From Pelargonium nanum (taxonomy: Eukaryota > Streptophyta > Magnoliopsida > Geraniales > Geraniaceae), in contig JAYMTF010000033.1 in assembly GCA_036897485.1 (NCBI GenBank), positions 1-64,000 of the forward strand: DNA of 64,000 nucleotides, written 5' to 3'. Under the pieces are notes generated by a model. It was given only the letters and a program-made list of their open reading frames with translations. It made no database searches and was not told the DNA's origin. Position numbers and translations under genes: made by a program. How positions within the stretch are numbered: position 1 is the stretch's first letter; each line of letters starts with the position of its first letter. This document shows, one piece after another, positions 22,570-32,900 of the stretch.

Positions 22570-22911
22570 CAGGGGCGTCTCAACGTTTGTGTGGGCCTTA
22601 AGCGGAATTCTAGCGTGAGACCTTAACAATAAAAATAATAATTCTTATATTGTTTTAATTAAATTGCATTATAAATTATATTTTTAAGATTCGTGCAACG
22701 CACATGCAACACACATAACATAAAATGGTAAGATTTATTTTAGAATTGAGTTCAATGTTTCTTCTCAAATTAAATATGAACTGAATTAACCATTAAAATT
22801 ACATATAATTAATATTTAAGGTTTATTATTTTTTAATTAAAAAATATGGGGCCTTAAATTTTGGGGGCCTAAAGCCCTTGCTTCATTTGAAGCAAGGTAG
22901 AGCCGGCCCTG
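22570..22911. mobile_element. non-autonomous hAT element with perfect 8-bp target duplication
   Basis: The left end is CAGGGGCGTCTCAACG and the right end is AGAGCCGGCCCTG, a known plant hAT MITE end type. ATTGTCGG is repeated exactly at 22562-22569 and 22912-22919. The subterminal parts are related (GTGGGCCTTAAGC on the left, GGGGGCCTAAAGC on the right). 342 bp, no coding capacity. Confidence 0.9.
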
Positions 22912-22919
22912 ATTGTCGG

Positions 22920-23572
22920 TCACATCAGCAACCTCGAGGCTGTCAAAATCTTATACGTTCACTCCATTCTGAACTCCTCCTTTTCCTCCATCATCAACAT
23001 AATGAAATACTTTGGTTCTTGCTTGTCTAGTTCTGACTACTCATGGATTCAAAATGATGTGTTGAAAATTGATCACGAGACTAGCACGTGAGGTTTATTT
23101 TAAAAAAATCGCTAAATTTTATATATAGTAAACAGAAAGAAAACTTAAATTTCTGATTGTACGTTACAAATCACAAGTGTTTTATAATTTTCGAGACGAT
23201 ACAATGTACCCTAAGTGTCATTATCTTATGGCTTAACATTATTTAATCACAACAAAACTATAATATGAATGACAAAGACTTGCTTTTGTTGTCATTCTCT
23301 CAAGAATGACAACCAATACCCTATAACACATGCATCCACCCATTTCTCCACATTTTATTTTCAAATTTGAGCAAGACCATGACCCCACAATTAGCCTACT
23401 AACAATCATGATTCTCAATTATTTATTTTGTTTGGTGCAAAGATTTTCAATTATTTAAACCTACCTTTTCCCCCAAGAAACCCAAAAGAGCATCTCACAC
23501 TTCACAAAGCTCCACACCAAAAAAAAGCCCTCAAAAGCTCATTTTCTCACAAACCAAACAAACAAAACCCTA
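22920..23572. other. upstream region of the DUF761 gene
   Basis: No gene is seen here. The last 120 bases are the likely promoter and leader of the gene that follows, with a TATTTAAA at 23453-23459 and a C- and A-rich leader up to the ATG. Confidence 0.5.
23453..23460 (+). promoter_or_regulatory. TATA box candidate for the DUF761 gene
   Basis: TATTTAAA lies about 120 bp before the ATG at 23573, at usual plant spacing. Motif-only evidence. Confidence 0.4.
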
Positions 23573-25453
23573 ATGGAAGAAGCTGAGGAGGAGCCACCGT
23601 TTTGGCTCAAATCCTCCGCCAATCCCCGGCGAGGCGGTGGTGGCGGCGGCCTCTTCCTCAACTCCGGCGTCCTCTTAGTGTCTCTTTTGGTGGTTGCTAG
23701 TGTTTTCATATTTGTGATTGTTCCTTCTTTTGTGTCATTCACTTCTCAAATCTTCAAGCCACATTTGGTCAAAAAAAGCTGGGACTCTCTCAATTTGGTT
23801 CTTGTTCTCTTTGCAATTGTTTGTGGATTTCTTAGCAGAAACAGCAATGTTGCTGATCAAGATCGGAGCTCGTTCGGCGAATCTGAGCCGCACGATTTGA
23901 GGAAATCGAGCTCATCGGAAAATCATGAGGATCGGTGGTACGGATATTCGGATCGGCCGGTGGCGTATCCGGCGATGAGTAGACTGAGGAGCAGTTCGTA
24001 TCCGGATCTGAGAGTTGAGTCGTCGTGGACGGACGGTGGAGATCGGTGGCGGTTTTACGATGATAGTGATGTGATCGGAAGTAGAGTTTTCCGATCAGAT
24101 CTGAGAATGAGTGGAAGAGGAGAGAAGGTTGATTTGGAGACGAGAGAGGTAGAGGTTGATACATTTGTGGTGGCTTCGCCGGCGCCGGCGTATCGGCCGC
24201 CGATTCCGTCACCGCCGTCGCGAGTTTCTCAGTCGCTTCCTCAGAAGAAACGGAGCGAATATCAGGAGATTAGAAACTTCGAGAAGCTGAGACCTAGAGC
24301 GCCGCCATCTCCTCCGCCGGTTCCGTCCTGGCCGTCGCCTGAGGAGGCGGCGAGTCCGGCTCCGAAGCGAGCTCATCAGTCTCTTCCGCAGAAGAATCGG
24401 AGCGAAACTCAGGAGATCGGGAGCTTTGAGCAGGTTAGAGCTCGAGCACCGCCGTCTCCGCCGCCGGAGGTGGTGGTGAAGCCTCCACCACAGCGAGCTT
24501 ATCACTCTCCTCCGCAGAATCACAGAAGAGAAGATCGCGAAATGAGGAAATTCGAGCAGCGGACGCCTCCAGCACCGCCGTCTCCGCCGCCGGAGAAGAC
24601 GGCGAAGCGCAAAGCGAAGCGAGCGCATCAGGTGTCCGACCGCGAGGAAAGGAGCGAAAGCTCCGATTTCGAAGCGAGTGCCTCTCAAGCGCCGCCGTCT
24701 CCGCCGCCGAGTGGCAAAACGGTAAAAAGGAGAGGAGGAACCAAAGATTTCTTAATCGCATTGAGGAGGAGGAAGAAGAAGCAGAGACAGAGAAGCGTAG
24801 AGAATCTAGAGAGCTTCTTCAGCCTCCACGAGCCTCCCCACGCGCCACCGCCACCTCCGCCACCACCGCCACCTCCGCCGTCAGTATTCTACAACCTGTT
24901 CTCATCCAAAAAAAGCAGCAGCAGAACCAAAAAACCTCCCTCAGTCCCTCCACCTCCTCCACCACCACCATCGGCGGCGCGTGGATCCAGATCTCAAACA
25001 CGACCACCACAATCTCAATCATTCCACGTCAGCACTCGGAAACCGCCACTGCCGGTTCGGACAAGCAGCATCTCCGACGAAACAGCCAACTCCGGCAACA
25101 TGTCTCCGCTGATTCCGATCCCTCCGCCGCCGCCTCCGCCGCCGTTCAAAATGCAGGCGTGGAGGTTCAAGATTCACGGCGATTTCGTGAGAATCAACAG
25201 CGACAACAGCGACCGTAGCGGATCACCGGAACTGGAAGACGTGGAGGTGTCATCGGGGCCATCGAGTAGCAGCAACACGCCGAAGGCGATGGACGGCGGA
25301 GATTCGCCGGCGAGATTGTTCTGTCCGAGTCCAGATGTGGACACGAAAGCCGATAGCTTCATTGCTCGGTTCAGAGCTGGTTTGAATCTGGAGAGAAACA
25401 GATCGAATCTGGGCCGAGAGCCAAGCCCAAGCCCAGAACCAGGCCCAATTTAA
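23573..25453 (+). CDS. proline-rich membrane protein with C-terminal DUF761
   Basis: This intronless frame encodes 626 residues. Two hydrophobic segments lie near the N-terminus (about residues 27-55, GVLLVSLLVVASVFIFVIV, and about 70-86, SLNLVLVLFAIVCGFL), suggesting a membrane anchor. The middle is basic and proline-rich, with a unit of about 40 residues repeated four times (see findings), then polyproline tracts up to 12 prolines. The end carries a DUF761 signature, DVDTKADSFIARFRAGLNLE, about 20 residues before the end. Proteins of this layout are annotated in plants as hydroxyproline-rich or DUF761 proteins; their molecular role is not established. The polyproline tracts could bind profilin, which is inference. 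A poly(A)-type AATAAA follows the stop within 15 bases. The long antisense frames here come from the GC-rich repeat. Confidence 0.85.
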   Translation: MEEAEEEPPFWLKSSANPRRGGGGGGLFLNSGVLLVSLLVVASVFIFVIVPSFVSFTSQIFKPHLVKKSWDSLNLVLVLFAIVCGFLSRNSNVADQDRSSFGESEPHDLRKSSSSENHEDRWYGYSDRPVAYPAMSRLRSSSYPDLRVESSWTDGGDRWRFYDDSDVIGSRVFRSDLRMSGRGEKVDLETREVEVDTFVVASPAPAYRPPIPSPPSRVSQSLPQKKRSEYQEIRNFEKLRPRAPPSPPPVPSWPSPEEAASPAPKRAHQSLPQKNRSETQEIGSFEQVRARAPPSPPPEVVVKPPPQRAYHSPPQNHRREDREMRKFEQRTPPAPPSPPPEKTAKRKAKRAHQVSDREERSESSDFEASASQAPPSPPPSGKTVKRRGGTKDFLIALRRRKKKQRQRSVENLESFFSLHEPPHAPPPPPPPPPPPPSVFYNLFSSKKSSSRTKKPPSVPPPPPPPPSAARGSRSQTRPPQSQSFHVSTRKPPLPVRTSSISDETANSGNMSPLIPIPPPPPPPPFKMQAWRFKIHGDFVRINSDNSDRSGSPELEDVEVSSGPSSSSNTPKAMDGGDSPARLFCPSPDVDTKADSFIARFRAGLNLERNRSNLGREPSPSPEPGPI

Positions 25454-28400
25454 ATTTCTTTAATAAAAAAATGTTTTTTTAAACAAATATTTTTTAGTTT
25501 GATTTTTTTGGGGAGAATGTGTTGTTGATTTGAGTTGGTATGATACTATGATAGACATAATATATAATTTTATTACATAAAAAGGTATTTATTAAAGTAA
25601 TTTTTTTTATGGGTGAAGTTGCGTAGGTGAGAACGGAATAGTTAGCGATGGTTTGTGCAGTTTATATAGATGAATTTGTTTCGATTGTAGGATATAAGTT
25701 ATCATTTGCGTTGTCAACTCAACTTCTTATATTGTGATAGTCAAATGTGAAATTTGTCATTATATAAGTTATCGATAAATTTGATGTAAAGTTTTCAATA
25801 AAAACATCAGTTTGCTTGTAACAACTAAGTTTGACATATTTTATTTCATATTTCATATTATGCAATATGCGAATTTGCATAATCAGTTAAAATTTGAACG
25901 ACAATCATTTCAATGATTAGAAAAAGATATATATATATATATATAATTTCATTTTCAAACCAATTTTTTAAAATATTATTCAAAGGTAAGACAAGTGACA
26001 ATCTTAACATTGAAATTCACTAGCACTTATTCACCTAAACTTTTGGAAGAAGCATAAAGATGAAGTTAGGTACAATGTGGTTGAGATGTTATTAATTTAT
26101 GTAATTCAAAAAAGTGGTGTTGATACTTTTAATAGAAAATGAACATGTTAGCTATTGCTTTGAATATAGTAACATATAGAGCAAAATAAACTATTAGGGG
26201 CAAAAAATACAATAAAAATAAAAATAAGTTGTGATCATGACTCTTCAAGGTGTAGAGCAATAACCACATGTTTAATTAAGTGAAGCAACTTTACTAATTT
26301 AATAATACTTGAGATAGAGGCTTGACCAATCAGCCTGTAGAACAATGAAACCAGGTTGGAACTTGTTGTTCTTGCCAATCCTAAGTTGATTCCTTTGCAT
26401 GCAAGTCTTCAAATATTGTATTTTACTAAAACTAGGGTGTTATAGAAGAAAGAAAATAAAGTACAATGCATTAGTATTCTACTAATATTGACATTTCGAG
26501 TTCAGGTCGAGTTCATGCTATTATTTATATTGCCAAAACTGCACCCTTAGAGCCATCAATCCAAACAAAATCACCAATTTATTGGAATCGTATATCTGCG
26601 GCAAGAGCCACCTGCTACTTCTGGCCCGAATTGTAGAAGGGAATACAATATCGAAGATAAATATAAATTTACTTGTATATCCTTATGTTTGTGAACCATA
26701 GTACAAATTTACAGACTAACTGTTAGTCAATCAAGATTTGATATGAATGAACCTCAAGTTTTTATACATATGATTTTACTACATAAGGTTGACTTTCTTA
26801 GTTGATTAGGTTGTTATTAGTCACATATGAGATATTGGCCGGCCATGCTTTTATCTCTGATACTTGTACGTTCTAAAAGGTTGATCGTCAATATGATTAA
26901 ATCGATCAACTGTTTCTTTATCTATATATATTTAACATAAATAAAAAATTTATAATGATAATTTGTCATATGAATGAGGCCCAATTAAATAATAGGCCTA
27001 ATATATCACAATTAATGGACCATTGGACCTAAAATTATTTAGTCAGAGATAAACCATTTGGGCTTTGAACAAGTCCATAGCAACTCAAAACTTGGCCCAA
27101 GTATATTCTTCTTTTTTTTTTTTTGGGTAATATTCATTTTTTTCCTACTTTATGAACACCTAAAATAAGACTCATTATAAATTAATTAACTATTTTTTTG
27201 GGTTTTCATGTGATAACTATGTCCGGGTCGGATAAGCCCCGAACCAATCCATATTTCTTTAGTACTCCGCACGGTCTCACGAAAATTCCAAACCCTCCGA
27301 TTACTACATAACTTCAAAAAAATGGACCAATATCACGCAACAAACACAAAACAAGCAAAATCTCATTTGATTGTTGATAGAAATGGCGATATGCGGTGGA
27401 GCTCCGACATAGAAGATCAGAAAATCAAGAAAAACGTGAGGGGAAGCAAATACACATGACGAGTGTATAACAGTAAAATTGTCTATTTATAATAAAAAAT
27501 TATTATATTTTGTAATAGACCACTACGATGGCAAGAATTATAAAATTAATGGCACGCCAATATATTGTACTGTTTATTCAGTTGATAATTACTCGGTTAA
27601 CTAAATTTAACTGTACTTAACGGAGTGGAACAATTGACAATAACATGGAATACTATCAGAACCAATTTGAAATACTACGAGAACTAAAATGTAACGTAAG
27701 TTCAACTGAGTATCAATATATAAAACCTTTTTTATGTACATTAAATGAGTTTAAAATAATAATAATTTAAATTTTAGCAAATAAGTTGGCATCTTTTCAC
27801 GGCTCTCTTACGTGCCGTTATCTAATTCCAAAGTCAAAAATTACCATTTGACCAAGTCAACGATATTTTGACTTTCCTTATAGTTCAATTTCACGTCAAC
27901 GTTCAAATTAAAGTCCCTTAATTTCCCTCCATCCAAACAGACCCTACTCTCAACCGTTTATTGCCAAATGACAAAATTGACCTTGGTTTATGAGACTCAA
28001 GTCAAAAATTGTGGAGGGTGATAGTGTAATTTCATGGTGTTTGTTTATTGGATAACGTATATACTATGTGTACCAAATATGTTGCGCCGGCACGTGCGGA
28101 ATTTGATTGCGCAATTACGGTTTTGCCCTTTAAATATTCTTCATTTTATTCTCAAATTATTAAATTGAAATTATAATATTCGTTTATTTGCTGAGCCAGC
28201 AAACATAGAAGAGGGTTTGTCTTGTCGTGAAAGGTTGTTTAAGATGTGAAGTTACCTTTTTGACCTTGATGTATACATGAACTTACTTAATTGCCCTTCT
28301 TTTTTGGTAGTTTTTCACCAAAGAAAAGTAAAAATAAAATTCTACATGGTAATTTATCTGGACCCAATTCAAAATATATTATTTACATTGAATCCTCGGA

Positions 28401-28514
28401 GTCCTTGTCCGGTGTTGTTGGGTGGATTGAATCTCAATTTCCCGACTTTATTTTTCCCGCTTTTGATTGCAGATATGAGTTAATAATATTATTTCTTTGG
28501 TTAAAAAAAAAGAA
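25454..28514. other. long intergenic region, no gene seen
   Basis: About 3 kb of AT-rich DNA without a supported reading frame. It contains an AT microsatellite near 25930 and a poly-T tract near 27110. I see no tRNA, no transposon ends with matching target sites and no conserved protein fragment. Small frames at 28277-28521 overlap in two frames and look random. Confidence 0.45.
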
Positions 28515-28527
28515 AGATTAGTGATAT

Positions 28528-28729
28528 ATATATATATATATATTTTTTGATAAGTGACTGGACAACAGGTCTGTGTTTCTCACCTCTTGTGGAGGCGTCA
28601 TCCGATTTAGTTGTTAGCTTTCCCCTTAAACCCATAAACCTCACCCCATACTGTCGACAAGGAGGCTCGAATCTGAGACCTAAAAAGAAATCCAAAACAC
28701 GTAAACCGTTTGGCTCAACATGCCTTGGT
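28528..28729 (-). mobile_element. tRNA-derived SINE, second copy, 13-bp target duplication
   Basis: On the minus strand it begins ACCAAGGCATGTTGAGCCAA, has the B-box-like GATTCGAGCCT and ends GTCACTTATCAAAAAAT followed by an AT-rich tail. AGATTAGTGATAT is repeated at 28515-28527 and 28730-28742. It belongs to the same family as 20753-20955 (shared TATGGGGT, GAGAAACACAG and TTGTCC words). The (AT)n tail suggests tail decay or expansion. Confidence 0.85.
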
Positions 28730-28742
28730 AGATTAGTGATAT

Positions 28743-29640
28743 GATTGGATGGACATTGCAAATGTGAGTAAATGTTTGTTGATGAGTATTTAAGTTTCAT
28801 TTTCACCGAACATAGATTCAACGAATTGTTTTGAAACTTACGTGTTTATCATTCAAAACTTACATATGTTTTTATGCGTCTAAACCAAACTCGCATTTTA
28901 TTCATTTTCAAATGGATGATGGAGAGGAGAGTTCTTTTCATATACTATTATTACGTTCGACTTGTTAAGTGGTATCAAATTAATAAACAAAATATAGATA
29001 AATAAAATGCACTTGTGTATGCTATTTGAGTTGAACTTCAGATGACTTTTGAACTTTTGAAGTCACATATAATGGATATTCGACATGATAAAACCAACGT
29101 GTTTAACATGAGGCTGTTCAATACGTTTAACATTATACGCCCTAATATAATTGACACGTTATTATGATTAATTTACAATGACACCCTTAAGTACTGTGTG
29201 TGTTTCACAATCACGATTCACTTATCATACGTGTTTTGGAGGCCCATCACGATCACAACATGATCATAAAATGTGTGGGTTTAAATGCACAAATTTTATT
29301 TCGCGTGTCATATTACGACGCAAATTGTCAACTCTAATCTCAGCCAACGAATCATATGTTTAGTCAACAACTCAATTACTTAATTTTTTAAATCTATGAT
29401 TTTTTTTGATTCATTTATAATTTTAAGAAAACACACAAAAATTTGAATTATGAGTTTGAAAAAAATAAAATAAAGAGAGATTAGTGTTGGAATCACCTAA
29501 TATTCATTATCCCAAATTCAAAAAAAGATAGAATGGCAATTACGTAATTAAACACAAATAGAGGTCCAAATTCAGAACAAGGCAATGAAACCTGCAATTC
29601 CTTGTTTAATTAGTCACAGTAACGACACGCTTCAATGGCG
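28743..29640. other. upstream region of the myosin gene
   Basis: About 29080-29335 is a degenerate member of the hAT-like dispersed family, ending GCAAATTGTCAACTCTA. The rest is AT-rich. The GA-rich stretch from about 29680 on is the likely 5' leader of the myosin transcript. Confidence 0.5.
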
Positions 29641-29914
29641 TCCATTTTTGAGCTTCACAAATACAAAAAAAAAGCTCAGAGCTTTCGAAGAGAGACAAAG
29701 AAACAGAAGCAACCCAAATCCTAGAGAGAGAAACTGACAACAAACCAAGTTTTAGAGAGAGAAAATAACCCAAATCCTCCGCAGAATCTCGAGCTCTGAA
29801 AATAAACTCATTTGAAGAAGAAGAAGAAGAAGATAGATTCTGAAGAAGAAAGAAGAAATTTTCAGAGCTTTTTGGAGTTCGAATCGGAGATACGGTGCTT
29901 CTTTGGTATTATCA
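29640..29914 (+). other. probable 5' untranslated leader of the myosin gene
   Basis: A purine-rich stretch with GAGAGAGAAA and a (GAA)n tract near 29816-29832 precedes the ATG. The transcription start is not identified. Confidence 0.45.
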
Positions 29915-32900
29915 ATGGTAGTTCACAGCTTGACCCTTTTTAGCTCTCTCTGTATTTGTCGTTTATTTATTTATTTTTGTTTTTTTGAGTGTGTTTGTTT
30001 TGTTTTTTGCCATTATTTTGATTGAATCATTATGAACTATAGGGAATGAGAAATGGGTTGTGTTGGGTTTATTGTGGGATTTCAGTTTGTTTTGTTGCTA
30101 ATTTTGAGGAACTGAGCATGGTTTTGGGTACACACATTGGATATGAGGGAGATAAGAATAGAATATTGCATAGTTTTTATCATTGGGTGCTCAATTTTTA
30201 GCTACTCTAATGTGATGCTTGAAAACTATAGTTGAGCCCTCAACTAAGAAACTTATGCATTTAGTTGAATTAGTACTATAATATAGAATATGAGTACTTG
30301 TGCATGAGGGAGCTTGTTATAGTATGAAACTCGGGGTTAGTTGAGTTTGTAATGTAATAAGAAGTTTGAGGTTGTGTTTCATAAATTTCAGCTGAGTTCG
30401 TTGATTGTCCGTAGATGTTAGAAAATGGAAAAAGGGTGTTGAAGAGATAAAAGGCCGTTATATCATTTCACTAGGTATTGGGGGTTGGGTGTTGCATCCT
30501 TTGGTTGTAAATATATTGTCTGTTGGAGGCGAAATGATGTATTAGTTGTATCTTGTGAGTTGTGACTGTTCATCCAGATATTCCATCTGTCCCAAAATGA
30601 GTATCAACTTTCTCCGAACTTTTTGTTACAAAATGAATGTCTGCTTTCCTATTTTGGTTAGTTAGTTATGCATGTATTGCCCACTATTATCGTAAGATAA
30701 GTTAGTTAGAATTCATCGAGTTTGTTACAACAGTAGCACATGAGGGTATAAGGGGGAAAGTTTGATGCTTACTAATGGATCCTTAATTTTTACAAAAAGG
30801 GGAAAGTGGACACCCATTTTTGGACAAAGGGAGTATTGTCGGGTTCTTAGGACTGTTTCCTTCTATTTAAATAAATGTCAGCGTCTGGATTCACAGCAAT
30901 GTTTCTAAGAAAATAATATTGTTCGAGGACAACCCTTCACTTGTTGCAAGCATAGTACCAATACAGTGGGTTGTATATTTCAGGGGAAAAATGAAGTTAA
31001 GGCAGTGTGTACTGTGTAGTCACCTCTTACTGTCTTTGCCAATATTCGTGTCCAAAGTCAATTATTTTAGGTTGCGTTTGGATTCTTAGATCTGATTTGA
31101 AGTTCATGATTTAAAATGTTGCACTTCAGTTACAAATTTAATGTTTGGGAAACCATAGAATTTCAAATGACAAGGTAAGTTGTCATTTGAAATCTCATGT
31201 TGTAGGCATGTTTTGAATCCAATAGGATTTGAGTCAAATCCAACCAAATCTAAATTCTTTGTGCATCAACACTGGATTTGACTCAAAGGACCATAAGATT
31301 TTGAGAAATATAATGCTTCTTATCAAATCTGTTTCCATTTTTCGTTTCTGATCAGAGATTGACACATGTTAGTTTTTCAAGCCACACGAGAAACTATTTT
31401 CATCTTCTTTTCATCATTTGCATAACAGCTTTGATTCGTGTGTTTCTGCAGGCTGCACCAGTCAACATAATAGTAGGCTCTCATGTTTGGGTTGAAGATC
31501 CCAACCTGGCATGGATTGATGGAGAAGTCACTCGGATCAATGGGAACGAGGTTCATGTTAAAACTGGAAATGGAAAAACGGCAAGTGACCCATTTTTATA
31601 AAATATTATCTGCTATTGAAATTATTTGCGAGTATTTAATTACTTCGGGTTAAACTAGTTTAACAGCTCACCAGTAAGAAACAAGCAAATCTGTATATAG
31701 GTGTATATTATAACCGAGCCATGCTCGGGTGATATTTCTACAACCACGTCCAAGTCATGGTTGTTGAAAGTGAATCATGATTGAGAATTTAAATGGTTTA
31801 TATACTATTTGTGCAGGTTATCACAAGTATATCAAAAGTGTTTCCAAAAGACACTGAAGCTCCACCTGGGGGTGTGGATGACATGACGAAGCTCTCATAT
31901 TTGCATGAACCTGGAGTTCTGCAAAATTTGGCAACTAGATATGAACTCAACGAAATCTACGTGAGTTACATTACATTGTTACTTATGTTTTCGTGTTTTG
32001 TTGAGACTTGAGATGACAATCCAGTTTTTGGGTTTAAGAGACCTAACCCAACCCCGACCCCAAAAGGTGCGGGTATCGAGTTGCAGGTTGGGTTGTGAGT
32101 TTTATTAAGAAAATGCGTGGTCTGAGCGTGGATTTCTCAACCCTATTTCTTGTGTTTTGAGATTTCATGGCGCTTAAGATTGAGAAAATCTCACATAAGA
32201 AGGATTTTTTTGAAATATTCTTTTGATGCTAATACTCTCTACCTCTGTAGACCTACACCGGCAGTATACTAATCGCAATTAATCCATTTCAAAGATTGCC
32301 TCATATTTATGACACACATATGATGGAGCAATATAAGGGAGCTGCTTTTGGAGAGCTTAGTCCTCATGTTTTTGCCGTTGCAGATGCTGCCTACAGGTAT
32401 TATATACTCACCTCTGGGTCACTCTATTATCTTAAATTTAACGGTTTTATTATATATTCATTATGCTATTATACATTAGGGAAATGATTAATGAAGGAAA
32501 AAGCAATTCAATTCTGGTAAGCGGAGAAAGTGGTGCTGGTAAAACTGAGACAACCAAGATGATCATGAGATACCTTGCATACCTGGGTGGGCGATCTGTA
32601 GTGGAAGGAAGAACCGTCGAGCAACAAGTTCTTGAAGTAAGATGAACTTATCCTTGATTTTGATTTTTTTTTTTTGATATTTCCCAAAATTTGATCTTAG
32701 GGGCCGGTCGTTAGCTGTTTTAGTGACTTCCTAGGAAAATAGGATTTGTTGGGTATTTTCAAATAGTAATTCTTGCATTCATTTAATTTTTAAAATTTCC
32801 TCTTTCCTCAATATTAAAATAATTGAACATTTCAAATTATAATCCCTTGAAATTTGAAATACTCAATTTAGAATTAAGTTAAGTTGCATTTCAATTACTT

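Noticed and set aside
24209-24761. Long minus-strand frames of 108-159 residues
   Set aside because: They are Arg/Leu-rich antisense shadows of the proline-rich repeat of the DUF761 gene, with no independent motif.
28277-28521. Two overlapping plus-strand ORFs
   Set aside because: They overlap in different frames, and neither has recognisable domains or homologous neighbours.
31700-31730. Hairpin CCGAGCCATGCTCGG in myosin intron 2 as a Helitron end
   Set aside because: The stem resembles the Helitron ends at 53-55 kb but no CTAG follows at the right distance.
32463-32645. Separate small gene with a P-loop
   Set aside because: GESGAGKT belongs to exon 5 of the myosin and joins its neighbours in phase.
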